The translations under genes were made by a program, and so were the position numbers. Shown here piece by piece: positions 1-8,380 of a DNA stretch of 33,330 nt. Below the pieces are notes generated by a model. It did not search any database, was not told the DNA's origin, and was given only the letters and a program-made list of their open reading frames with translations. Numbering within the stretch: the stretch's first letter is position 1; each line of letters opens with the position of its first letter. The DNA lies in the IMG/VR virus record IMGVR_UViG_3300047560_001424, positions 1 to 33,330 of that record. One strand, given 5' to 3'. This DNA is from a virus.

Positions 1-774
1 CACGTTTGTAATGTTTCCAGCACTTAGAACAGAATTGTAAACAAGGATTTCTGCGATACCACCATTCCAGAAATCTGAGGATCCGGCCAAGTACCAAGTA
101 CCAACTGACATTGCAGTAGCACTAGACGTTACAGCTGCATTAGTTACTGCTCTCACTACTGACGTTCTATTCAATCGAACAAATGAATTGGCAGCTCCAT
201 TGCCAGCCGATAGAAGCTGGTAAGTATTATTACCAAGCGTTCCAAGCGGTCCTACAGCATAAGGAGTGCCATTATAACCGTTACCACAAGAGAAGAACTC
301 ATTGTTCTGCCAAAAATTAGCGGCTGGGCCTACAACTCCCACTGCTCGACCAGATGTGCCACCTGCAGCAAAGTTATGACCCCAAGCACCTGCGTTAGTC
401 AGGTTTGCCCACACGGTACGAGAACCAACTATAAAAGCCGTGTACTCGCCTAGTGTTGGAGTCGTTGATGTAGTGAGGTAGTCGTTGGTTCCATCAAATA
501 CAATCGTTGGCAAACCATTTTGACCAGAAGCGGTCCAGAGTGGTTTGTTTCCTGTTGTAGCCTGAGAAAAGTGATTGTTGTTACCACTTTGGTCGTTCCA
601 CGTACCAACTAGGTTGCTACCATCCTTGGTAATTCCAGTATCTGCTTTTAACCAAACAGTTAGCCCAGCGATTGTCGTAGGATTAAACGCTGCGACATTT
701 GAGCCACCTGGCTTAGTAATTGCAGTTCCAGCTATTCCAATAATCATGAGTAGCAACCAAACCCAATTAGGCAT
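1..774 (-). CDS. LamG/concanavalin-like adhesin, copy 1 (3' end cut by window edge)
   Basis: The frame is open from an ATG at 772-774 to the window edge with no stop (258 codons). The complete homologue at 32499-33308 shows that 11 residues and the stop are missing. Residues 4-18 form a hydrophobic segment that could be a signal or anchor. It is followed by the pattern ADTGI...W.DQSGN.NHF...NGLP.IVFDG.NDYL (about residues 40-100), which is typical of LamG/ConA-like jelly-roll domains on phage and bacterial surface proteins. This family usually binds carbohydrate; binding here is inferred. The gene starts 1 nt after the stop of the spike-base-like gene, with no clear SD, so translational coupling is likely. 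Compared with the other copy it differs at about 14 residues, mostly within residues 55-98. It may be an assembly variant rather than a second gene. Confidence 0.8.
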   Translation of the reverse strand, partial: MPNWVWLLLMIIGIAGTAITKPGGSNVAAFNPTTIAGLTVWLKADTGITKDGSNLVGTWNDQSGNNNHFSQATTGNKPLWTASGQNGLPTIVFDGTNDYLTTSTTPTLGEYTAFIVGSRTVWANLTNAGAWGHNFAAGGTSGRAVGVVGPAANFWQNNEFFSCGNGYNGTPYAVGPLGTLGNNTYQLLSAGNGAANSFVRLNRTSVVRAVTNAAVTSSATAMSVGTWYLAGSSDFWNGGIAEILVYNSVLSAGNITNV

Positions 775-796
775 CTTAGTATAAAGCTACAATGCT
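1..796. repeat. Left member of terminal repeat
   Basis: Aligns without gaps to 32535-33330 (offset 32534). By hand count there are 57 mismatches (about 93% identity), none in 670-796. Mismatches cluster in 481-612. Confidence 0.9.
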
Positions 797-1033
797 TGTT
801 GCTGTTGTTGCAGCCATAACTCTTGCGGCAAATACTGGCAAAAGAACACCAGCATTAGGAATTGCAATCGTAACAGCAGCGCTATCATCAACGCATTTAA
901 GGCTTAAGTTGCCTGTACCACCAATCCACAAAGCTCTGCAGCCTGTAAGATCAGTAGAATCCGATGGAGTTACAGCCGCAACTTTACGAGCTGAAAAGAG
1001 TGCTCCAGGATTAGAAGGTGTAAAATCTGGCAT
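776..1033 (-). CDS. Spike-base-like small virion protein
   Basis: 85 aa. The layout (FSARKVAAVTPSDSTDL near the start, then a CRALWIGGTG-type strand, then LLPVFAARVMAATTATSIVALY at the C-terminus) matches small all-beta virion proteins annotated as spike base proteins of the RCAP_rcc01079 type, originally named from a gene transfer agent. Such proteins sit where spikes or fibres attach. The assignment is from recalled sequence resemblance, not a search. It lies between a decoration-like gene and the LamG adhesin and stops 1 nt before the adhesin ATG, so it may form the base on which the adhesin sits. The last six codons and stop recur at the right end of the window. Confidence 0.65.
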   Translation of the reverse strand: MPDFTPSNPGALFSARKVAAVTPSDSTDLTGCRALWIGGTGNLSLKCVDDSAAVTIAIPNAGVLLPVFAARVMAATTATSIVALY

Positions 1034-1045
1034 AAATCACCAATA

Positions 1046-1076
1046 AAAATGTGGGGTGCTGTACAAGCCACCCCAT
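1046..1076 (-). terminator. Intrinsic terminator-like hairpin after the 1081-1488 gene
   Basis: On the minus strand a 7-bp stem TGGGGTG/CACCCCA (1052-1058 with 1069-1075) encloses a loop containing GCTTGTACAGC and is followed by CATTTTTATT. It starts 5 nt after the upstream stop codon. The GC-rich stem plus T-run fits a rho-independent terminator, probably partial, since the spike-base and adhesin genes continue in the same direction. A very similar hairpin lies at 1507-1530. Confidence 0.6.
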
Positions 1077-1080
1077 AAAA

Positions 1081-1488
1081 CTAAGTTGCCTTAGTGTGAA
1101 CAAAAGCCAACCAGTTCGTAGTCGACTGACGTACGCACTGAATAGCTTGCAAGTTGGTTACCGTTGTTCCAGTAGCACCAGCAATGGATGTATTGATTGT
1201 CTGAGAGCTTTGAGCATAAACCTTTATGCTGTTCGCTCCATTATTCGCAATCCAAATCTGTGAACCAATAGGACAATCGATCGGCAGCTTTACACCAGTA
1301 CCAAGTGCAGCAGTTCCTACCAAGTTAATAAACGAGGTAATAGCAAGTGCATCAGTAATCGTTGAGCCAGCAGCGGTAAGTGTTGCAGATGACGAAAGAG
1401 ATGGAGCTGACGAAAGAGTCTCAGTGGACAATACCGCAGCCAACTCTCCTGGCATTCCTGTTCCCATCAAATCATTCAAGAGAGCCAT
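1081..1488 (-). CDS. Probable head decoration or fibre-type structural protein
   Basis: 135 aa, rich in Ser, Thr, Ala and Gly. The central region (TLTAAGSTITDALAIT, then LGTGVKLP, then WIANNGANSIKVYAQ) follows a pattern seen in small beta-sandwich phage proteins encoded just downstream of the capsid gene. No enzymatic motif is visible. The ATG at 1488 has an AGGAG SD about 6 nt upstream. Position directly after another decoration-like gene suggests a capsid-surface or head-completion role. Function is inferred from context. Confidence 0.65.
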   Translation of the reverse strand: MALLNDLMGTGMPGELAAVLSTETLSSAPSLSSSATLTAAGSTITDALAITSFINLVGTAALGTGVKLPIDCPIGSQIWIANNGANSIKVYAQSSQTINTSIAGATGTTVTNLQAIQCVRQSTTNWLAFVHTKAT

Positions 1489-1506
1489 AAAAACTCCTTA
1501 TAAAGC

Positions 1507-1530
1507 GCGGGTGCTATACAAGCCACCCGC
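1507..1530 (-). promoter_or_regulatory. Intercistronic hairpin with the same loop as the 1052-1075 hairpin
   Basis: The minus-strand stem GCGGGTG/CACCCGC encloses a loop with GCTTGTATAGC. It lies between the stop of the 1538-2017 gene and the AGGAG SD of the 1081-1488 gene. No T-run follows, so it is less likely to terminate. It could stabilise or separate the two messages. Confidence 0.5.
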
Positions 1531-1537
1531 TAATTGA

Positions 1538-2017
1538 TTAGTTGAGCGTGAGGTATCCAGTTGACTTCAATTCTACGCTTGCTGCACCAGTCGTAAGAGT
1601 GGTTGCAGATACGTTTTTAATTGTTGTCGAACCAGCATCATCAGCTACGCCAGAAGCAGCAGTAGTAAGAAGAGGAGTATTAGCAACATACGATGCTGCA
1701 ATCTTTCCTTTAATTCCTTTACCAACTCCACCACCAGCAGGACCGCCAATCCATACCCATCCAAACTCGTTAGTAGCAAGAGCAACCTGAGCCACTCCAA
1801 CATGCTGAACGATTGACGAAGCACCAGATGTTTCAGCTACTGTAAATGTATCGCTAATCAATACAAATGCATACTGAGCAACGGATGCAGATGCTTTTAC
1901 AAACATCCACTCGCCATCAATATCAGAACCAAGATCGCCAAGCTTATGCTCAACAACAGCCGGGTCCGTACCAAACGACTTTTTGTAATTAACTCCAAAA
2001 GATCCTGAACGTGCCAT
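1538..2017 (-). CDS. Putative capsid decoration protein
   Basis: 159 aa with a strong SD (AGGAGG about 8 nt before the ATG). It is Gly/Ala/Thr/Val-rich and predicted mostly beta. Features include an N-terminal segment (FGVNYKKSFGTDPAVVEHKLGD), a central GWVWIGGPAGGGVGKGIKG loop and a C-terminal threonine-rich strand region. It is encoded immediately downstream of the major capsid gene, the usual place for capsid cement proteins, and has the size of that class. I do not recognise a specific family, so the role rests on position and composition. Confidence 0.6.
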   Translation of the reverse strand: MARSGSFGVNYKKSFGTDPAVVEHKLGDLGSDIDGEWMFVKASASVAQYAFVLISDTFTVAETSGASSIVQHVGVAQVALATNEFGWVWIGGPAGGGVGKGIKGKIAASYVANTPLLTTAASGVADDAGSTTIKNVSATTLTTGAASVELKSTGYLTLN

Positions 2018-2036
2018 TTTATGTTCCTCCTACTAA

Positions 2037-2993
2037 TTAAGCGTAAATAACAGCTTGAAGAGCTGGAGCAGCACAACAGAGATTTCCTTCCACAATGATC
2101 ACAGTGAAGAAGGCATCCTGGTCAACAGGACGATTCATCTCTGGAGCAAGTGGCTTGAAGTCTGCGCCTCGAACCATGTCGAACGACCAATACTTAGTAT
2201 TGAGAAGTCGGATTGAGTTCGTCTCAAGCACTGAAGAGCCGAATCCACCATCGAATACGAAATCGCATCCGTCGTAGCTCAAAGCACGGAAACCAGCGGT
2301 AGCCTTCTTTGCAGGAAGCTGAATTCGCTGAATAGCTGTGAGAGAGCTGTGGAGGAACTTCCATGATGTACGATCGCAAAGTGCAAGATCAGGAGTCTCA
2401 TCGCCACGAGTAATCTGGCTGATAGCATCCGTTACCTGCTCTTGTACGTTAGCAGCAGTAAGAGTTACGTTAACCGCAAGGTTACGTGCCCAAGTGTTGC
2501 TCGTACGATCGATCTGTCCGTATGTTCCTGAAGCTGGCGAAGTCGAAACTGCCTTCTTGATACCGTCAAACTCAAGTCCACCACTTCCAGTTCCATCGCC
2601 ACGAAGCGAGGTCGAAACAGTATTCTTAAGACGGCTGATTGCAGCCTTCATCTTCATCTCAGCGAGATCAAGCAACATAGCTTGGTCACGGTTAGCACGA
2701 CGATCACGTCCAGAGATTGCTACTGGCTCGTAAGCCTGCTTGATAGCAAATCGGAATGCAGTTGCATCATCGATTGCATCAAGGTTGAACGAGCTGAATC
2801 CAGCGTAGAATCCACCAACAGCCGCATCATTGTACATGATTGGCTTACGGAGTTCATATCCACCAGAGAATTTACGGATAAGACCTTGGTCATCCAGCGA
2901 CTTCAAAAGCGGATTGTGGTGGAGTACCTCATCAGCAATTGAATCAGACTGGTCAAACAAGGTCGCTACGATTGCTTCCTCAAGATTTGCCAT
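2037..2993 (-). CDS. Major capsid protein (HK97-fold type)
   Basis: 318 aa. The N-terminal part (MANLEEAIVATLFDQSDS, then LIRKFSGGYELRKPIMY) followed by a long helical region with KMKAAISRLKNTVSTSLRGDG and a C-terminal beta-rich region resembles HK97-fold capsid proteins of podoviruses. The order scaffold, capsid, decoration supports this. The SD (AAGGA) lies inside the right arm of a hairpin at 2999-3028, which could limit translation initiation. No protease gene or large cleavable delta-domain is visible, consistent with a separate scaffold protein. Confidence comes from length, position and general sequence character. Confidence 0.85.
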   Translation of the reverse strand: MANLEEAIVATLFDQSDSIADEVLHHNPLLKSLDDQGLIRKFSGGYELRKPIMYNDAAVGGFYAGFSSFNLDAIDDATAFRFAIKQAYEPVAISGRDRRANRDQAMLLDLAEMKMKAAISRLKNTVSTSLRGDGTGSGGLEFDGIKKAVSTSPASGTYGQIDRTSNTWARNLAVNVTLTAANVQEQVTDAISQITRGDETPDLALCDRTSWKFLHSSLTAIQRIQLPAKKATAGFRALSYDGCDFVFDGGFGSSVLETNSIRLLNTKYWSFDMVRGADFKPLAPEMNRPVDQDAFFTVIIVEGNLCCAAPALQAVIYA

Positions 2994-2998
2994 TTTAA

Positions 2999-3028
2999 TT
3001 GTCCTTAAAGTTAATACTTACAGGACAA
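2999..3028 (-). promoter_or_regulatory. Hairpin over the capsid gene ribosome binding site
   Basis: On the minus strand TTGTCCT pairs with AGGACAA (7 bp, 16-nt loop). The right arm carries the AAGGA SD of the capsid gene, whose ATG starts 6 nt beyond the stem. Pairing would hide the SD unless ribosomes or another factor melt it. Confidence 0.45.
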
Positions 3029-3043
3029 CCAAATAGCTTTTAG

Positions 3044-4129
3044 CTAATCACCACCAAAACGTCGGCGGAGGTTATCCCGTAAATCTTTTGTTTGTACTCT
3101 TGGCGTCCCACTACCTGCGGACCCAGAGATTGAGCGAGAAGCAGATTTAGCCTTTTGGACTACTGCTTGTTTCTGATCCATTACCGTCTTTGCAGCCATT
3201 GCTTGATTGAGGCTGGAAAAGTTCGGGTTGCCAGCTACTACATAGTTATAAGCGGTTTCTAGGATCTCCTCAGGAGAGCTATACCGACCTGTACTAGTAA
3301 GCGCACTAACGATAGGAGCCATCTCAGCCTCTAACTGCGAAGCTGTTTCCGGATCTCTAAACATAGGTTTAGCCGACATAAAAGATTCTACAGCCCGCTC
3401 GTTATAATAGGCAACGGCAGACTGTTGCTGCTGCTGCTGGTAGCTTTGGAATTTCTCCTCAGCTATACGCTCAGCCTCTTCACGAGTCAGGTAATTTTGC
3501 TGTTGCGGTTGCGGTTGATAATAACCTTGTTGTAACGCTTCTTGCTGGCTAGCTGTTAAATCGTTAATTGATAGGCCATAAGAGTCCAGCCATTCTAACG
3601 CTGTTTGAACTGGGTTGTTTTGCATCGCACGATCCCAAGCGATTGAGCGTTTTGCTATATCACCCAGTGAGATACCTTGCTTTGCGTAATCCAGCTCATA
3701 CTCTTTAATGGTATCAAGCACGCTAGAAGTCTTCTTCTGCATCTGCTCAATTTCTACCATTCTGCGTTGATGATCGCTTCTAAGCTCGTAAGCTCTGCGA
3801 TTCATGTATTGTTGCAACACATGCGCATTGTTTGGAGTTGGATTGAGGAATGCTTCCTTTTCTGCTGCGTTCATATCAGCAGGTGGAACAACCGGAATCC
3901 GTTCAGGCTGCGGTTGTTGCATTTGCTGTGTTGCTGCTGGAGCATTTACTTCTCCAGTAAGTAATCGCTCCTCATCTTTAGCTTCGCTGACGACTTCATC
4001 ATCACGAGCGTCAAATTGCTCATTAAGAGCATCGCGGATGCTTAGTTTTTGTTCTTTTTCTCGTACTGGAGTGACTTCGGTGTCCTGCGGCTCCAATGCT
4101 TCTGTTTCTACTTGTTCTACGTTATCCAT
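3044..4129 (-). CDS. Capsid scaffolding protein
   Basis: 361 aa, highly charged and Gln-rich: an acidic N-terminus (residues 1-60), a Pro/Gln linker, then a long helix-forming middle (about 100-170) and a Gln-run region near 205-240. It ends in a basic tail (KDLRDNLRRRFGGD) of the kind that in scaffold proteins contacts the capsid floor. Location between portal and major capsid genes is the classic scaffold position. An AAAGGA SD precedes the ATG, which overlaps the end of the 105-aa gene by 8 nt. No protease motif was seen. Confidence 0.75.
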   Translation of the reverse strand: MDNVEQVETEALEPQDTEVTPVREKEQKLSIRDALNEQFDARDDEVVSEAKDEERLLTGEVNAPAATQQMQQPQPERIPVVPPADMNAAEKEAFLNPTPNNAHVLQQYMNRRAYELRSDHQRRMVEIEQMQKKTSSVLDTIKEYELDYAKQGISLGDIAKRSIAWDRAMQNNPVQTALEWLDSYGLSINDLTASQQEALQQGYYQPQPQQQNYLTREEAERIAEEKFQSYQQQQQQSAVAYYNERAVESFMSAKPMFRDPETASQLEAEMAPIVSALTSTGRYSSPEEILETAYNYVVAGNPNFSSLNQAMAAKTVMDQKQAVVQKAKSASRSISGSAGSGTPRVQTKDLRDNLRRRFGGD

Positions 4130-4439
4130 TTAGTCTGTCCTTTACCTGTCTCATAAAATTAGCCACAACCTGTTTTTCACGAACTTCTGCGTGACGTTCA
4201 GGATTATAGCCACGATCAAATTCAGTGCCGATTTCAACAGCACCAGCCGCTTTATATGCAGCTCGCAGTTTGCTTTTACTTGTGTAGATTTCCTTAGGAT
4301 TTAGCGGATTGCGCGTTGGCGGCATCTCATCATGTATGAAGTTATGTGATGCATTAGCATGAACGCGAACCATCACCTCTTCAACTGGAACAACCTTTTC
4401 TTGTATCGGACACCACTGATAAAGTTTGTACTTGCTCAT
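4122..4439 (-). CDS. Small conserved head-module protein, function unknown
   Basis: 105 aa, soluble, mixed charge. It starts MSKYKLYQWCPIQEKVVPVEE and contains SHNFIHDEMPPTRNPLNP and a C-terminal basic helix (REKQVVANFMRQVKDRLNG). The ATG overlaps the portal stop by 4 nt, so the two are translationally coupled. Position between portal and scaffold suggests a structural or assembly role. I recognise no domain. Confidence 0.65.
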   Translation of the reverse strand: MSKYKLYQWCPIQEKVVPVEEVMVRVHANASHNFIHDEMPPTRNPLNPKEIYTSKSKLRAAYKAAGAVEIGTEFDRGYNPERHAEVREKQVVANFMRQVKDRLNG

Positions 4440-6958
4440 CCAATAGTCTCGTTTGGTTTCGCTATTACAACAACCGGCTGTGATTGACTCATTCGCTCTT
4501 GAGCTAATTTATTAGCATCAAGATTTATACGAGCTTGCTCAATCATCTGCTCTTGAGAAAGTCTTTGTTCTTCCATCAACTTCTCTTGTTGCGCCATCTT
4601 AAACTCTAACTGATTTGCGTCAAGTTCTTGAACTTTTAGAAGTCCTTGAAGCCTATTGTTTTCAGCAATAATTTCGTTTTTAGCTTGTGCGCTATCAGTC
4701 ATTGCTTGAATTTTCAGCATATCAACTTGCACAGCATTAGCTTTAATCTGCAACTCCTGCTGCTTTAATGCTAATTCCTGCTCTGCAATATATTGATCGA
4801 GTTGTGCCTTTTGCAGTTGCAATTGACTTAATAATTGTTCGCGTTGCATTTTAACCTGCTGGTCTTGAGCAGCAAGCATATTCTTCTCATGATTATCTTG
4901 AGCTTGAATTTGTGTAGCTTGAATACGAGCCTGAGATTCCATTTGAGCAATCTGCATACGAGCTTGCATCTCTTGAGCCACAGGATCTGGAGGTGGGGGT
5001 TGTTTAGCAGCCTCCTCTTTGGCTTTGGCAATGTCACCAATTTGCTGCAGCGCCTTGGTGAATATACCATCGAGTTCCTTACCGCTCTTAAATCGCTTAA
5101 TCACGTTCTGGAATAGTTCTATTGAGAAGCCAAGAAGAGGAGGATATTGCTCAATGAGAGATTTCATTTGGTTGAAGAAATCTCCACATGTTTGCATCAA
5201 CTGCGCACCTTCTTGTTGTTCTTGTGCTTGGTCGATTGCAACCATTGAGTCGGATGCTATACGAATGCGATAGGTTAACTTGTCATCGCTACGTAGCAAT
5301 CCGATAATCTTTTGCTTAAATATCGCCATCTGTAACTCAGGCGGAGGAGCAATAGGAGTTGGAGGTGGAGGAGGTGCCATTGGTGGCATACCACCTTCCA
5401 TACCTGGCTCACCTGGTGGCATACCTTCAGGTCCTGCTTCTGACATTGGTGGTGGAGCTGGAAGTTCTGGAGGAGGCGGCAATACAGCCTCAATCATTCT
5501 ATCAGCATCACCTACATCGAAAAGAGTCTCTGGCTCAAACTGTTCTGCAATAATTGTACCAATGCGTTCGATAGCATCCGATACAAATTTACAGAACATG
5601 TTCTGACGCACAACAAGACCAAGCGACGACCATTGTGATTCGAGGCGGCTTGCTGTTGCAGACTTATATTGCTCACTAGTACCACGAAGCAGATCAGAAA
5701 CTTTTAGTGTTTCGTAAAGCTGCTCAAGCGCTGATTGTCTTGCAGCTTGAAGTTGCTGGAGAGCATTAACGTATGGCGCAATTTCCATGAACTCTACGCC
5801 AGACGCGATGCCACCACGACTCTTGTATGACGGCCAGTTCATAACCGGAACCATTTTAAGGTCGCCAATCATGAGTTGCTCAACCTGTAAACCAAGTGAA
5901 GCATCATAGAGAGCGTTAGTTCTGATTGTCTGGGTTACAGCATGGATACGGGTAGTAAGACGCTCAATCTCAAGAATTTGGTCTTTAACATGCGCATAGT
6001 CAGATACTGGGATTACAGAATCAGGATCTGCTGATTGAGCAATAACGGAACATGGGTAGAACGATTCAAAATCTATAGGCGGTTCAGACTTATGGATAAT
6101 AAAGTTCTTAGCTGCTTTATGACCCCAGTAAACCGTATAGGTTTCTTCGCACCAAATCTCGAAGACTTCAGCTTTGCCTTCGTACTTATCGGCATCTTTA
6201 TTCCAATCCTTAGTAGCTTTGTCGGGAAAGGAATCGAAGTACATCTCATCAGCAATCTCAGCGCCAAATAACTCTTCGGCTTGTGGGCGAGTAAGGAACG
6301 CACGACGAGCACGCCACTCTACTTCCATCTCGTTGCGAGCATCAGAGCAGAAGTAATCGTTGTATTGAACTACATCGAGAAGCGCATACTCTTCATTCTT
6401 GTTTTCAGTCTTTACCTTACCAAGAACGAGTCCGCCTGGGCCTTGACGTTGCTCAATAAGCTCTTGAGTAAATGGTTGACCTTTATCGTCAAGAAGAGTT
6501 CCATCTGGAGCTTGAAACAGAGCAATCTCCATCTCGCTCTCTTCAATCTCAGCTTCATAACGTGCCCACAATACTGCACGCCCAGTAAGGAGAAACTGCA
6601 ACGCTGCGTTGTATCCAACGTTATCGAATGGAAAGTTTACATCCATATTGTACTGGATGTTTCGCTCAAGGATGGTAGCTGATAGCTCTTCGATTAAGCC
6701 ACCAGTACGCTTTCGCAAACTTACTTCTGCTTTCGGCGTAGAGGAATAGTAAGCAGGTAAAAGAGTGTTAACGCAATACCACCAAACATTAAGTCGTCGC
6801 TCTGTATCATTTAGGATACCTACTTGTTTTTGAGCGTTATAAACACGGATGGATTCTTCAGCCATCTCAACGAATTTCTTGGATCTCTCTTCCGCACGAG
6901 TGATTTCAGTTTTCCAATAGGTAGAGGAGAATCGCTCAACTAACGGCTTAATTTTCAT
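4436..6958 (-). CDS. Portal protein (long podovirus type)
   Basis: 840 aa, the dodecameric DNA channel at one capsid vertex. It follows TerL with a 4-nt overlap and precedes scaffold and capsid, the standard portal position. The N-terminal 450 residues (helical start, then NVWWYCVNTLLPAYYSSTPK and a Glu/Tyr-rich clip-like region) look like long portals of P22-size or larger. Residues about 488-545 are a Pro/Gly/Met linker with runs of up to five prolines. The C-terminal part from about 655 is a Gln/Glu/Met-rich coiled coil that could form a long barrel into the capsid. P22 portal is shorter (725 aa). Confidence 0.85.
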   Translation of the reverse strand: MKIKPLVERFSSTYWKTEITRAEERSKKFVEMAEESIRVYNAQKQVGILNDTERRLNVWWYCVNTLLPAYYSSTPKAEVSLRKRTGGLIEELSATILERNIQYNMDVNFPFDNVGYNAALQFLLTGRAVLWARYEAEIEESEMEIALFQAPDGTLLDDKGQPFTQELIEQRQGPGGLVLGKVKTENKNEEYALLDVVQYNDYFCSDARNEMEVEWRARRAFLTRPQAEELFGAEIADEMYFDSFPDKATKDWNKDADKYEGKAEVFEIWCEETYTVYWGHKAAKNFIIHKSEPPIDFESFYPCSVIAQSADPDSVIPVSDYAHVKDQILEIERLTTRIHAVTQTIRTNALYDASLGLQVEQLMIGDLKMVPVMNWPSYKSRGGIASGVEFMEIAPYVNALQQLQAARQSALEQLYETLKVSDLLRGTSEQYKSATASRLESQWSSLGLVVRQNMFCKFVSDAIERIGTIIAEQFEPETLFDVGDADRMIEAVLPPPPELPAPPPMSEAGPEGMPPGEPGMEGGMPPMAPPPPPTPIAPPPELQMAIFKQKIIGLLRSDDKLTYRIRIASDSMVAIDQAQEQQEGAQLMQTCGDFFNQMKSLIEQYPPLLGFSIELFQNVIKRFKSGKELDGIFTKALQQIGDIAKAKEEAAKQPPPPDPVAQEMQARMQIAQMESQARIQATQIQAQDNHEKNMLAAQDQQVKMQREQLLSQLQLQKAQLDQYIAEQELALKQQELQIKANAVQVDMLKIQAMTDSAQAKNEIIAENNRLQGLLKVQELDANQLEFKMAQQEKLMEEQRLSQEQMIEQARINLDANKLAQERMSQSQPVVVIAKPNETIG

Positions 6959-8361
6959 ATTTGGGCTCTACCTCGTTGCGCTCGCATCTGTGCGATATAC
7001 GCTTGTAACTTAATGACACCTTTGTTGAAGACTTCTGCAGGTTGCTCCCACTTGCTGTCGATAAGCCTTTCCTTACACAAATAGCGTAAAGCATCCGGCA
7101 AATGGTCATTGCCTTCAGTATCAACGTCCTCTGGTCTTCGTTTGTCAATCGCCAAACTAGGCAGAGATTCCAACAATGCGGGACAATTAGTCGCAATATA
7201 CAACAGAGCTGGCTTCGCAACCAACCGTTGTCTTATCTGCGACCAGCCTGAAAGTCTGTCGTTATCAGCTTGCCGAAAGTTTGGATGCTTGTATTTCGCA
7301 AACACTGTATGGAACTGGTCGGCAATGCTTGGCCCACCTTGGTTATTAAAGATGCTGGGGTCTGCTGCGGCGTGGACGTTTTCACCAACTGAAGCCGCTG
7401 CAATGCGTGTTGCCTGCTCGATATTGTCGATGCCTTTGCCGTGCATTTCCCGGTAAATAATAATCGAGCCTTTTGGATAAGGAACCTCGTTACCTTTGTC
7501 GTCTCGTCCAGAGCTAACAGCACCCCAAACAGCAGCGAAAGGAGAGCGAAAACCCCAGTCATAACCAAGATAACGAGGCCAATGCTTAGGTATATTAAAA
7601 GGCTGGATAATGTGTCGCGAACTAAATTCTGGAAAGTACGAACCTTCATGGATTTCAAAGTCTCCTTCTAGCCACGCTCGCACCAACTCAGGAGACCCAA
7701 CCATGTGCAAGCGGTTAATATATTCTGGGTCTTGCGCTAAAAGTATCTGGTTATCTCCAATGCGACTGGGAATATAGATGTAATCAAAAGATGAACCATT
7801 AGGCAGATCCTTTGTTAATATCTTCTTTCCGTTAGGCGCTGGCTTAATAAACAACTCTTTTAACCAGTGATGACCTACACCACCCGGGTTAAACGTGAGT
7901 ATGACCTGGCCTCCACCTCGACCACGAAGCGCTCCAAATAGTTTGAAAATAGGCGATGGACTAGAAAAGTTACCAGCCTCCTCAACTGCAGCATGACTAA
8001 GATTCTGACCTTGATATTTCTCAGCATCACTATCATCAGCCAATGGTCGAAATCTTAACCGTGCGCCATTAGGAAACGTAAACTGCTTCTTTTGGTCCTG
8101 CCAGTGAGCACGAAGCGGTAAGTATATCTGCTTAGCACGCTCAATAAGGTCATCAGCTTGAGGTAATTCTTTACGAAAGAATATAGCATTAAATGCCTCG
8201 CCTAGCTGCTCTTGGTTGATAGCAAACTTGCCAAGTACACCATCGGTCTTACCGCCACCACGAGCGCCACCATAACCGATAAGAGTTATAGGACATGCAA
8301 CCAGCATCTCCTGCGGACCCGATTGAGGAGCCCATACAACTCTTTCAATAGATTCAGTCAT
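6955..8361 (-). CDS. terL: Terminase large subunit (ATPase and nuclease)
   Basis: 468 aa DNA-packaging motor. Walker A is GGARGGGKT (31-39). The Walker B acidic pair is in AAVEEAG (E127/E128). The coupling segment is ILTFNPGG (about 154-161). The C-terminal RNase H-like nuclease has candidate metal ligands D268 (YLGYDWGF), D334 (AAADPS) and D423 (DHLPDALRY). Length and motif order are normal for T4/Terminase_6-type large subunits, so it appears intact. It docks on the portal encoded next with ATGA overlap. The SD is weak. Unusually, six small genes separate it from TerS. Confidence 0.93.
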   Translation of the reverse strand: MTESIERVVWAPQSGPQEMLVACPITLIGYGGARGGGKTDGVLGKFAINQEQLGEAFNAIFFRKELPQADDLIERAKQIYLPLRAHWQDQKKQFTFPNGARLRFRPLADDSDAEKYQGQNLSHAAVEEAGNFSSPSPIFKLFGALRGRGGGQVILTFNPGGVGHHWLKELFIKPAPNGKKILTKDLPNGSSFDYIYIPSRIGDNQILLAQDPEYINRLHMVGSPELVRAWLEGDFEIHEGSYFPEFSSRHIIQPFNIPKHWPRYLGYDWGFRSPFAAVWGAVSSGRDDKGNEVPYPKGSIIIYREMHGKGIDNIEQATRIAAASVGENVHAAADPSIFNNQGGPSIADQFHTVFAKYKHPNFRQADNDRLSGWSQIRQRLVAKPALLYIATNCPALLESLPSLAIDKRRPEDVDTEGNDHLPDALRYLCKERLIDSKWEQPAEVFNKGVIKLQAYIAQMRAQRGRAQI

Positions 8362-8380
8362 TAAATGTGCTTCATGAAAT

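Noticed and set aside
1-796. Diversity-generating retroelement variable/template pair
   Set aside because: The two copies differ at many kinds of positions, not only adenines, changes are partly synonymous, and no reverse transcriptase is encoded here.
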